From Thalassolituus sp006212115 (lineage in GTDB: Bacteria > Pseudomonadota > Gammaproteobacteria > Pseudomonadales > Oceanobacteraceae): a stretch of 64,000 nt of DNA. Positions within the stretch are counted from its first letter, which is position 1, and every line of letters starts with the position of its first letter. Position numbers and translations under genes: made by a program. Below, piece after piece: positions 17,901 to 25,996 of this stretch. The notes under the pieces are model-generated. The model did not search any database, had not been told where the DNA came from, and worked only from the letters and a program-made list of their open reading frames with translations. The stretch is from the NCBI RefSeq assembly GCF_040372045.1, contig NZ_BAABWH010000004.1; one strand, written 5' to 3'.

Positions 17901-18554
17901 CCAGTATCTGGCCCAATCTCGGCACAGAAAGTTGCCGATGTGCTCTCGCTCGAAGATCTGAATAATCACAGTCACCGTGTCCTGAAACGAGCAAGCCGTA
18001 CACTTCAGGAAAAACTAGAGCAGTGCCAACTTTGCATTCAGAAAGTGCTGGCATCACTACCCGGGTCCATACGATTACGTTGGGGACAATTAGCGGAAGA
18101 CAATCGCCTACCTGTTGAAGCGATAGGTCGTTGGCCTGGTCTCAAGAATGCAGAAGAAATTGATTTCAATTCAACCCGCACCTTAGCTGAGTTGATTGAA
18201 TGGTGGTTTACACAACTGGGCGAGCAAGCCGACAGTGATAGCCGCCAGGCCATGAGAGACATGATTCGTGCTGCTGTGATTTATGCCTCACTCGGAAATC
18301 CGCAAGAGATAGTAAAAGGCAGTATTTTCAGTCCACCCCGGAGGGTAGCATTTGGCGAGCGTTTCAAAGTCACATTGAATCAGCCAGCTCCTCCCGGAAG
18401 GTTATTGCAGTTGCTGAATAAACAACAGGAAGTCGCAGCGGAAGTGACCGTTGAACAACATGACGAACTAGGTACTCAAGTAACCATTACGAAAGTACTC
18501 AGGGAAGACATTGATTTTAATGATCAGGTTACTGTCATTGGACGGATACGTTAA
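14904..18554 (+). CDS. eCIS accessory protein, family member 3 (1216 aa, coiled coil)
   Basis: This is the largest of the three related proteins. The shared module is at the N-terminus (LERLHLFSGRHLGEDEFDQQ, residues about 13-32, then LPGIISGLNV and VHLAVSPGSAMTPKGAALTL). Two clear heptad-rich helices follow (residues about 486-533 and 777-820), and the C-terminal 60 residues form a beta-rich domain with FKVTLNQPAPPGRLLQLL. The layout suggests a long extended particle component, perhaps a fibre or whisker, but I know of no experimental match. The ribosome site is strong (AAGGGGGG). The stop is 2 bp from the next start. Confidence 0.6.
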   Translation: MNTILLHQPIASHPDLERLHLFSGRHLGEDEFDQQQNYVEARLAPLLGNQLPGIISGLNVRSREQHGPTETVHLAVSPGSAMTPKGAALTLESPLYCTWQELVEEYRSRKQVGDATGVFYLTLHQSQSSIDPPNADPCQRTAFDPTRDTRLVTLASLRLRRLDIDNHQVRTEHPHRLQNIICADRVTVDFARQFPNSVPLALVAIDDQNETTLLWTSTEAGRYESKPASGYQTLLNQTQAAFRQLVTLRSTGVHQHKPLRNFLKAQLHLDYLPASGQLPLNWLEDIASKTPKMNGLPEHLGVDMIPVSEDGIDELIARHLPRRVIDLTEPAGDRIRLLLAMKRSVYKPDLLDIPELDTQLEEDLYRYCQKAYMRWYEWKEGFYTLYHIAPHSNSKYGHELSPEDIEKLNLPAPVEAPLLPSALFKRLKLSALSRLALVNSATAPYPYDKENFVIPDFFDSWAPLVDNERTPLQPSEPEVHGLIGQYAITEKDLDTTEERIRAQRKKLEATRDILLLKRQQLDSQTVALAALAGGVAGDGKGMQVARWLPYASLNTDKIPTETSSIATSVATSSVSPVRVATESKTTSDSPYRVGEMEKLSLEEQKKLALMSSREYQYAEAIKGATYSKIEADKYSAFELTLNKDRIDRLQIPTAAVSKPAFNAKEFSFGVLDHISPDINEYKKIYSGMQDLLTTIKDIFDEPDRTTLHASLVSLSTDLKSPTNLEALIISETDSKYTNLPADGKPTKSHFGNLVANQRRYEAIFTAGKILTRWISVVENEYNSCEASLQNLLRTQKELIAEQEKRKSEIIYARQALRHFDSVADEALGDYSVAQQLIDEDWKRVFKENNERTRILTTQVEGLYYVRVRQAEISRTLADPLPLRRDNPADLVPGCASDNDADIPTALLPFWQTTLEIPATYWRAIEPFKSRLNTLQNIDYLAQLRQVRMTRAYPELPVLKAKVATTHTNAALRSIEDSPAFIELATHSKQRVQRWAAVPLPVSGPISAQKVADVLSLEDLNNHSHRVLKRASRTLQEKLEQCQLCIQKVLASLPGSIRLRWGQLAEDNRLPVEAIGRWPGLKNAEEIDFNSTRTLAELIEWWFTQLGEQADSDSRQAMRDMIRAAVIYASLGNPQEIVKGSIFSPPRRVAFGERFKVTLNQPAPPGRLLQLLNKQQEVAAEVTVEQHDELGTQVTITKVLREDIDFNDQVTVIGRIR

Positions 18555-18556
18555 AT

Positions 18557-20386
18557 ATGTTGTTTGACCAACCGCAAGCAGAATCTACGCGTATTCGAAC
18601 GCTGACGATCCAGGCTCCTCGTGCATCACATGCCCGAATAGAGCGTGATGTTGCGACTGCGGATTGGCCATCTACTCATGATGAGCAAATTATTTTCATC
18701 AGAAGAGTAAAAGCATCAGGAAGCGAAGAGAGTATTACCCACTCCCTTCGGGAAGAAACGCTCAAACTAATACGTGAGAAACCGAGCGATAACGTCTGCA
18801 TTTTTGCTAATTACAATGACATGCTGGCCCAGCTCCTCGGCGATGCTGTTGCCAGTAAACTGAGTAGCCATTGGTACTGGCGAACGTGGAACGAAAAAGT
18901 CCTGCGCTCTGCTCACAGCGCCCTGATGACAGTCGCACTAGAGAGCGTGACGAATTTGGGTGCTGCACTCACGCAGATGGCTAAGAAAGGCAAGCTGATA
19001 TCGATCTTGGATGTACTTTCCGATAACGAAGCCGAGGAGCTTCTTCTACAACTCAGCTACCAATCTGGTTACAACCTGGATATGACAACGCTGAAAAGCC
19101 TCGACATCACGCTACCCCCTACATGGAATCAGGAAAAAACGCTGACTGAGTTAGACTCAGATCCGGCAGATATTCGTTATCAGCGTGAAACCTCTGAAGC
19201 CGGCGCTGCATCAAACCCAATTTTGGAATATGTCCAAAGTGACGCCAGAGCCACGGGTGATCAAACGACAGTCAAAAGCCTGTCGATCGTAGATAGTATT
19301 GCTAACAACGACCTGGCTCCGTGGCAATCTTCATTGGCTGATACGAAGTCACAAGCGCATCTGTATCTTGTTGCGTTTCTGATATCTCAGGAACACCTTC
19401 CTCTGGCGCTATACCAAAGCCCCAATGAACTGTTGCCGCAGATCACAAGAAAACTGGTGAGTACTAAGCAAATAAAGACTTCTACCGAGCATACGGAAAA
19501 TACATTTGTTCGCTCAGACGAACATATTCAGCCGCCTCACAACAATGCACAAGTTCACCCTGACGTTTTACTGTCTCCAAGTGAGCAGACCGAACCATCT
19601 GAGACTTTCTCCAGCAAAGTGAATCAACATCCTCACCACGAATCCGATAGAAATCAGACATTCAGTAGTACAGATGTTACTCCACATAAAAAGTCCGGAA
19701 TCGTCCCAAAGGAAGACAGGAAACCTATGACTGGTACTGATCCAGTAGGCGATTTCCCGTTAAGAGCTTCCCAAACTGACCGAAACAGCACCGACAGTGA
19801 CTTTATTCAGTTTGGTAGTCACTTCGGAGGGTTGCTTTATCTGCTCAACTTCCTGAACCGAGCACCAGTGCAGGCTTTGATACGCGACCACTGGAAATCA
19901 GTACCAAGCCCGTGGAGCTGGCTATATGGTGCAATCGAGACTCTGGCCGACTGCGATGCTCTGAAGACCGACCCTCTGTACCAATATATTTTGATGCGTG
20001 CTGTTAAAGAGACTCACGACAGCGAGTTGCACTCAAACGAGGGAATCCTGAATCATGAGCTGTTGCTTCAACTGTCAGATATTTCATCGGCTCTGTATCC
20101 GCGCGAGCTTTGGCACCAAGAACTGGTAACCCTTCGGTCGGATACCCTGGTCACGTCGGAGAAAATTATTGTTCGTGCCGATATGTCCGATGCCAATATC
20201 AACGCTCGCCTACAAGGTCTGGATATTAATCCGGGCTGGCTTCCATGGTTAGGCTATTCAGTACAGTTTCAATTCGAGCAAGGCTATACAGCACAAGCTG
20301 TTGGTTCCGAAAAACAACGAGAACGTCAGCAAGATATTCAGGAAAAGACTCTACACAAGACACCACGAGAAAAACGCCATGAATGA
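18557..20386 (+). CDS. eCIS protein preceding the ATPase; possible tape measure
   Basis: In Afp/PVC loci the gene before the AAA+ ATPase encodes the tape measure that sets tube length. This 609-aa protein sits in that place. It has an N-terminal domain (residues about 1-270), a disordered-looking Ser/Thr/His/Gln-rich linker (about 300-415), then the conserved-looking FGGLLYLLNFLNR (about 423-435) and a C-terminal RLQGLDINPGWLPWLGYSVQ element (about 552-571). I associate the last two with proteins encoded directly upstream of eCIS ATPases. There is no long continuous coiled coil, so a tape-measure role is uncertain. It overlaps the ATPase start by 8 bp. Confidence 0.6.
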   Translation: MLFDQPQAESTRIRTLTIQAPRASHARIERDVATADWPSTHDEQIIFIRRVKASGSEESITHSLREETLKLIREKPSDNVCIFANYNDMLAQLLGDAVASKLSSHWYWRTWNEKVLRSAHSALMTVALESVTNLGAALTQMAKKGKLISILDVLSDNEAEELLLQLSYQSGYNLDMTTLKSLDITLPPTWNQEKTLTELDSDPADIRYQRETSEAGAASNPILEYVQSDARATGDQTTVKSLSIVDSIANNDLAPWQSSLADTKSQAHLYLVAFLISQEHLPLALYQSPNELLPQITRKLVSTKQIKTSTEHTENTFVRSDEHIQPPHNNAQVHPDVLLSPSEQTEPSETFSSKVNQHPHHESDRNQTFSSTDVTPHKKSGIVPKEDRKPMTGTDPVGDFPLRASQTDRNSTDSDFIQFGSHFGGLLYLLNFLNRAPVQALIRDHWKSVPSPWSWLYGAIETLADCDALKTDPLYQYILMRAVKETHDSELHSNEGILNHELLLQLSDISSALYPRELWHQELVTLRSDTLVTSEKIIVRADMSDANINARLQGLDINPGWLPWLGYSVQFQFEQGYTAQAVGSEKQRERQQDIQEKTLHKTPREKRHE

Positions 20387-22367
20387 TCTTGCTGTGATAA
20401 GGCCGCAAACAGACCAGTTTCATTCTCTTCAGCAGTGGGTTGAACTGGGGCTCGCTGCATACATCGAATCACTGACTCAAGAATCACTGACTCAAGAATC
20501 ACTGACTCAAGAATCACTGACTCAAGAATCACTGACTCAAGAGTCACTGGCTCAAGATTCGCTGGCACAAGCAGATGCCTTTGAGCAACAACGCATCGTA
20601 TTTGAACAGCAGTGGCACGCCCTAGAAGGCCGAACAGGAAAGTTGATTCGACAGCTCAATTTGTCCCAGACGGATGTATTTCTGCTGTTTCTCACAGGAA
20701 TGATGGAAACGCAGCCCAAAGTTGCCTTCGCTATTACAGAGTTGCAGCAACCCTCCGATCAGGCACGACTCAGTATTCATCTGATGCTCGACATTCTGCA
20801 GACGCTTTTCCCAGCAACACAGCAATGGGATGCTCTGGACCTGATACATAGACCGCTGTTTGATGAATCCGTTATTTCACTGTCGGGGGACGGTCCAATC
20901 AGCCTCCGCGGCCTGTCGATTTCCGTTCCTTTGTGGTCGGTTCTTAAAAATAAGCGGAATCAATGGCAAGGAACCAGCCAGTTGATTGACTCTAACAGAG
21001 CACTGCTACCGGACGAGACCCGCAAGCGTCTGACCAATTTATGTCAGCACCTGACAACCCATCCGTTTATGGTAATTCGTGGGCAAAATAACAGCGGACG
21101 GTCAATTCTGGCATCCGAGCTGGGGCTGCTCGCCGGTCTCGATCCCATAAATATTCCCTATGAATTATGGCAAGAACAACCGCAATTACGGCTTGCGTCG
21201 GTCATAGCAGATTGGCTACCTGTAATCACACTACCCGATCTTCCGGGTGAAAGTTACGAGCCTAAAGCACCCGTCGGTGATTCTTCAGCTGTACTGATTT
21301 CCGGGGTACAGACCTCCGTTGTAATCAGAGTTGGATACCATTACACACTCCCCATGCCCGACCCGCAGCAGCGCAGCGAACTCTGGCAAGAATACGTTAA
21401 GAATAAATCCTTATCTGAAAAACTCGCGGGCTCTGCTCTGCTTAGTGGTCCGATGATTCAGCGAATCGGTCGACAAAGTAAGTCCTCAGACGACATGCCA
21501 GATATGCATCAGGAGCAACATATCCGTGTGTTGCGAGCACAGAATATCGATCCGGGCCTTAGCCAACTTGCGCAAGTGGTCACACGCGATATCCCGAAAA
21601 GCGCAGTCGTCTTCCCTAAACTCATCAATGAACATCTGGATGACCTTATTGCTCGCGCACTGCAACGCGAATCCTTATACCTGAAGTTGGGTCAAACACT
21701 TTCTGCCAATCAGAACCCAGGACTACGTGCTCTATTTGTTGGGGACAGCGGAACAGGAAAAACGCTCGCTGCCAGCTATGTCGCTACTCAGATCGGGGCT
21801 CCACTTTACCGGGTAGACCTTGGATCTGTTATCAACAAATACATAGGTGAAAGTGAAAAAAACCTTGGACGGCTACTCGACTATGCTGCAGCAACCGACA
21901 CCGTTCTTCTGTTCGACGAGGCAGAATCCGTATTTGGTCATCGAACGGATGCCAGAAGCAGCAATGAGCGATTTGCCAACAACCTAACCAATTACCTGCT
22001 TGCGCGAATCGAAAACCACCCCGGTATCGTTTTACTAACAACCAACCACAGGGATCGGATCGACCCGGCATTTAACCGACGCCTTGAGATCATAATCGAC
22101 TTTCCTCAGCCCGGGTTTAATGAGCGGTTAATGCTGTGGAAAAATCATATGGGGCAACGCAGTCCTACTGAGGACTTTCTTAAAGCATTAGCGAGCCACT
22201 GTGACCTGTCTGGGGGACAAATTCGCAATGCCGTCTTATGTGCTGCAGCAAACAGCTCTGATGATGCAGTGCTGAGCGAAAGAGCCATTATCAGAGCCGT
22301 CGCAAGAGAGTACCAGAAGCTGGGCCGATCATTGCCGGCTGCATTGCAAAATCAGGGGATGATGTAA
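20379..22367 (+). CDS. AAA+ ATPase of the injection system (Afp15-like)
   Basis: From the ATG at 20379 (8-bp overlap with the previous gene) this is a 662-aa protein. The C-terminal AAA+ domain has Walker A GDSGTGKT (residues about 455-462), Walker B VLLFDEAE (about 509-516) and a downstream TTNHRDRIDPAFNRR sensor/arginine-finger segment. An N-terminal half contains a degenerate P-loop (RGQNNSGRS, about 234-242), so it may be an inactive second AAA domain. Afp15/Pvc15 ATPases are needed for particle assembly or cargo loading. Residues about 30-64 are a SLTQE tandem repeat encoded by a 15-bp repeat. It overlaps the DUF4157 gene by 1 bp (TAATG). Confidence 0.9.
   Translation: MNDLAVIRPQTDQFHSLQQWVELGLAAYIESLTQESLTQESLTQESLTQESLTQESLAQDSLAQADAFEQQRIVFEQQWHALEGRTGKLIRQLNLSQTDVFLLFLTGMMETQPKVAFAITELQQPSDQARLSIHLMLDILQTLFPATQQWDALDLIHRPLFDESVISLSGDGPISLRGLSISVPLWSVLKNKRNQWQGTSQLIDSNRALLPDETRKRLTNLCQHLTTHPFMVIRGQNNSGRSILASELGLLAGLDPINIPYELWQEQPQLRLASVIADWLPVITLPDLPGESYEPKAPVGDSSAVLISGVQTSVVIRVGYHYTLPMPDPQQRSELWQEYVKNKSLSEKLAGSALLSGPMIQRIGRQSKSSDDMPDMHQEQHIRVLRAQNIDPGLSQLAQVVTRDIPKSAVVFPKLINEHLDDLIARALQRESLYLKLGQTLSANQNPGLRALFVGDSGTGKTLAASYVATQIGAPLYRVDLGSVINKYIGESEKNLGRLLDYAAATDTVLLFDEAESVFGHRTDARSSNERFANNLTNYLLARIENHPGIVLLTTNHRDRIDPAFNRRLEIIIDFPQPGFNERLMLWKNHMGQRSPTEDFLKALASHCDLSGGQIRNAVLCAAANSSDDAVLSERAIIRAVAREYQKLGRSLPAALQNQGMM
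20466..20570 (+). repeat. 15-bp tandem repeat inside the ATPase gene
   Basis: Five perfect copies of the unit GAATCACTGACTCAA (20466-20540) are followed by two diverged copies (20541-20570). They encode ESLTQ repeats near the N-terminus. The unit is a multiple of three, so gain or loss of copies changes protein length but not frame. The unit itself contains the palindrome TGACTCA. The perfect copies point to recent expansion by slippage. Confidence 0.95.
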
Positions 22368-25300
22368 TGGAATCTAAATCGCTGAGTAAAAAAGGATACA
22401 AAACGGCGCAGCCTGATACAAAGAAACCCGCTGCGAGAAAAGCGAAGAAACCCGAATACCTAAAAAGAAAAGTTCAGAAGAAAATGGCTGTCAGTGACCC
22501 AGCAGACAGCCAGGAAAAAGAAGCTGACAAAGTCGCTGCAGACGTTAAGCAGAATCTTCAACGAGGCACCGACGAACCTGCCGTTGCAGCAAGAAGCGTA
22601 AGCTCCTCTTCGCCGTCCATCAGTCGGACCAAGAAAGACGAAGTACAAGCAAAGCTCTTCAGAGAGGAGGAAGAAGCGCAGACCAAAGTGCATCGTCAAG
22701 AAGAGGAAGTTCAAACCAAAGTATATCGGGAAGAAGAGGAAGAAGCGGCTCAGCCAAAGCTTTTCCGGAATGTGGATGAGCTTGCTCAGGCAAAGCTGTT
22801 TCGGCAAGAAGACGAGGAAGTTGCCCAAACCCGATTGCAACGGACAGAAGAAGAACCCGTTCAAACCAAGTTGTTGAGAAAGGAGCTGGACGACCAGAAA
22901 GCCGACGACGAAAAAATGGATGAGGTGGAGGCTCGAATTGCTCAAACTCGGGGCAATGGCTCCCCCCTACCCGACGAAATCCGCCAGAAAATGGAGCAAC
23001 AATTTGGTAAAGATTTCTCGCGAGTTGTCATTCATACAGACATGCAATCTAACGAGCTTTGCAAAGAGTTGAATGCTCGTGCGTTCGCCATTGGGAATGA
23101 CATCTACTTTGCCAGCGGTGAGTTTAATCCCGAGAGCGAGCGTGGTCAGGAGTTACTTGCCCACGAGCTGACTCATGTTGTGCAACAGAGCCAAGGGATA
23201 AATCGTAAAGTTTACAGAGCTGCCGCAACCCCAGCCCGTGCAGCAACCCCTTCCGCACGAGCGACTCAGAAAGGAGCCACATTAGCAGCAGACGGTACTC
23301 TCTCGCACCCCTCAATTGGCTCGATGAATCGCTCCACAAATAACATAGTCATCCCAAGTATAGACTTACCTTCTGTGAAAAAACCCTTTACTCCACAACC
23401 TTGCGATATTCCTCGTGGAAGGAAGAGAGACAATACTCAATCCACAACCTGGAATAATGCTATAGATACGTCCTCGTTGGATGAAAAGTTGCAGAACTTC
23501 GTCAAGGACGCACCGGAGATGGAAATTGATGGGACTCGTGCATATTACCTTAAGCTTAAGCGTGAAAATCAATTCATCATGGGAACACGAGATCAAATTC
23601 TTAACCAGATAAAAAAACCGCGTTGGAATAAATCTGGGCAATTCAGAACTTACGATGTTGATCACAAAAGAGAGTTTCAACTCGGTGGAGCAGACGGTGA
23701 CATAGACAACTTCTGGCTTTTGGAGTCATCTGCAAATCGAAGCTCAGGCGCAAAGATAAATAATGAAATTAATCGAAAGTTGAATAGTATTCTTGATGTC
23801 GGTCGCTATGTTTGGTCGGCAAGTCAAGTCAGACAGAGCACCAAGAGCGCCAGGTCTAGAGATAATATTAGAATTGAAAGTCATGGGGCCGACATGCAAG
23901 TAAAGGGCCACCCAAATGACAGCTACGAAATAAGTGATATCAATGGCGGTGAACACCTAGCAGGACTGATGGTTCTGAACGATGCTCAAATCAACACTCA
24001 TAACCTGAAAGGTAGCCCAACAAAGTTAGCGATTTTCTCAAATAAGACAGGAGGACGCCGGGCAGATATTCCCTGGGGAGATGGCAAAACTCAAGTGACT
24101 CTGACCAGTGATCCTGGATGGGGCTTTACTGGTCGGGATGGAGAGGCAAATATCCAGCTCGATCAATTGACCTACGATCAACAAGCAGGAAATGAGAGAG
24201 GAACCGTCAGCGGTCTTGCCTATAGCAAGAATAAATATATTCATGGTATGCCTTTTACTTGGAAAATCGTGAAAATTCCCGGCATTGAATACGGTGGGGC
24301 TATTGACCCGCCCAGGGGGTGGGTCAGAAATAAATTGAGGGCAAAAGGGTTTAGCCCCGTCGAGCTAACGGAAGAAGGTCTTCAGGGAGGTATTGGACTA
24401 GTTGCGGGAGGGAAGATTCACTGTGACATACCAATACTCCAAGGCACCGAAATCGGGCTCAATATACTGGGTGAAGATGTTGAAGTTGATGCGATCATCC
24501 CACTTGAGAATATAAAGCTACCCTCCCCGATAGCAATATCACATTCATCTTTAAGGGTTTTCGTCGGTTCAAGAGGGCTTGGTGCCGAAGGTAAAATCGG
24601 ACTTGAAGTCGATAAACTGGGAACAGGTGAGTTCTCTGCAAGTATGTCCACGGATCAAAAATTTCAGGCAGAGGGAAAGCTCACATTAGATACCAGCTTT
24701 TTTGACCGCGCTGAAATAGATATGTGGTACCGAGATGGAGAGGTAGGAGGTTCCGGCACTGTTGGAATAGACAGTCCCAATAAAATCAAAGGTATCCGCG
24801 CTGCTAACCTGACGATGGAATATAACGAAGGCGATTTTTCTGCCACAGGCACGGTCGACCCCGATATCCCGGGTATTCAACAGGCCGGGCTAACTGTCGA
24901 CTATACGGAAGAAGACGGCTTAACCATTGGCGGCGACCTGCAACTCACTGCGAATCCTGCGATCCGTTCTGGTTCAATTCATGTCGAAGTAAATAAACAA
25001 GGTGAAGAATGGAAAGTCAGTGGTGAAGGAACAGCGCAACCTGCTATTCCTGGAATTGATTCTGAACTGACCGTTGGCTACGAGGACGGTGGGTTTATTG
25101 CTGAATTTAGCGGTGGCTTCGAGCGAGGTATGCTTTCCGGGAACGTTACCGTAGGTGTAAGCAACCGGGCAGTTGGTGAGGACGGTAAACCCAGTGGTGA
25201 CCCACTACCCGGCGGGGAACTGCTGGTGTATGGATCGGGCTCAGCCACCATTCAGATTGCCCCCTGGCTACAAGGAACGGCGGGCGTAAAATTTGACCCC

Positions 25301-25996
25301 AATGGTGAAGTAACTGTTTCCGGGGAAATCGGTATTCCAGATGAATTAGAGATTTTTGCCCGCAAAGAAATCAATAAATCCATTTTCAACGTTGCTGTTC
25401 AGGTGCCCATTATTCCCGGTATCGTCGCTGAGGTGGGTGGCGGCCTGTCGGCAATAGCGGGTATTGGTCCCGGAGTCATCGACGAGCTCAAAATCGGAAT
25501 CGAATACAACCCAGCCCGAGAACAGGATACCAAGGTCACCGGCGATGCTCACCTAAAAGTGCCTGCTGATGCTGGACTGCGTTTATCTGTCCGAGCAGGA
25601 ATTGGCTTGGGTATCACCGGCGCAAGCGCCACGGGCGGTTTAGATATTGGAGGAACCCTCGGGATCTCAGGGGCCGCAGAGGCAGGTGTACACATGGACT
25701 GGACCCCAGCGACGGGGCTCGACCTGACAGCAGATCTTGAAATCCATGCACAACCCAGCTTTACCTTTGATATTGGCGGCTACGTCAGTGTTAAGGTGTT
25801 TGGGTGGAGCATCTACGACGATCGCTTCGAATTTGCCTCCTACACCTTTGGTTCGGATTATCGATTTGGGATTAAGCTGCCGGTCCATTACAAAGAAGGC
25901 GAACCCTTCGATATCTCGACTGATGATATTGAATTCACCATTCCTGACATTAGTACCAACGACCTGCTTAAAGGTCTGATTTCGAGGATTACATGA
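22367..25996 (+). CDS. DUF4157 (eCIS core domain) protein, candidate cargo
   Basis: This 1209-aa protein starts with a Lys-rich region and a run of charged repeats of the VQTKLxRxEEE type (residues about 95-185), a usual lead-in to DUF4157. The DUF4157 domain (about 202-275) contains FSRVVIHTD, ARAFAIGNDIYFASGEF and the zincin-like HELTH motif (266-270). A middle segment has DVDHKREFQLGGADGDIDNF (about 430-449), then WLLESSANRSSG; this resembles an HNH/His-Me-finger nuclease core, with H433 as the candidate. The remaining 650 residues are a series of short strands with repeated 'xGxxxPxIPGI' and 'LTVxYxxG' units. DUF4157 proteins are established eCIS-linked cargo candidates. Toxin activity here is inferred. 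Confidence 0.8.
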   Translation: MESKSLSKKGYKTAQPDTKKPAARKAKKPEYLKRKVQKKMAVSDPADSQEKEADKVAADVKQNLQRGTDEPAVAARSVSSSSPSISRTKKDEVQAKLFREEEEAQTKVHRQEEEVQTKVYREEEEEAAQPKLFRNVDELAQAKLFRQEDEEVAQTRLQRTEEEPVQTKLLRKELDDQKADDEKMDEVEARIAQTRGNGSPLPDEIRQKMEQQFGKDFSRVVIHTDMQSNELCKELNARAFAIGNDIYFASGEFNPESERGQELLAHELTHVVQQSQGINRKVYRAAATPARAATPSARATQKGATLAADGTLSHPSIGSMNRSTNNIVIPSIDLPSVKKPFTPQPCDIPRGRKRDNTQSTTWNNAIDTSSLDEKLQNFVKDAPEMEIDGTRAYYLKLKRENQFIMGTRDQILNQIKKPRWNKSGQFRTYDVDHKREFQLGGADGDIDNFWLLESSANRSSGAKINNEINRKLNSILDVGRYVWSASQVRQSTKSARSRDNIRIESHGADMQVKGHPNDSYEISDINGGEHLAGLMVLNDAQINTHNLKGSPTKLAIFSNKTGGRRADIPWGDGKTQVTLTSDPGWGFTGRDGEANIQLDQLTYDQQAGNERGTVSGLAYSKNKYIHGMPFTWKIVKIPGIEYGGAIDPPRGWVRNKLRAKGFSPVELTEEGLQGGIGLVAGGKIHCDIPILQGTEIGLNILGEDVEVDAIIPLENIKLPSPIAISHSSLRVFVGSRGLGAEGKIGLEVDKLGTGEFSASMSTDQKFQAEGKLTLDTSFFDRAEIDMWYRDGEVGGSGTVGIDSPNKIKGIRAANLTMEYNEGDFSATGTVDPDIPGIQQAGLTVDYTEEDGLTIGGDLQLTANPAIRSGSIHVEVNKQGEEWKVSGEGTAQPAIPGIDSELTVGYEDGGFIAEFSGGFERGMLSGNVTVGVSNRAVGEDGKPSGDPLPGGELLVYGSGSATIQIAPWLQGTAGVKFDPNGEVTVSGEIGIPDELEIFARKEINKSIFNVAVQVPIIPGIVAEVGGGLSAIAGIGPGVIDELKIGIEYNPAREQDTKVTGDAHLKVPADAGLRLSVRAGIGLGITGASATGGLDIGGTLGISGAAEAGVHMDWTPATGLDLTADLEIHAQPSFTFDIGGYVSVKVFGWSIYDDRFEFASYTFGSDYRFGIKLPVHYKEGEPFDISTDDIEFTIPDISTNDLLKGLISRIT

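Noticed and set aside
20466..20570. CRISPR-like short repeats
   Set aside because: Units are contiguous with no spacers and encode protein in frame, so this is a tandem repeat and not an array.
22460..22945. Open frame of 161 codons on the - strand opposite the DUF4157 gene
   Set aside because: It mirrors the Lys/Glu-rich repeat coding region, giving a Leu/Phe-rich product as expected for an antisense shadow. It has no ribosome site and the + strand gene is well supported.
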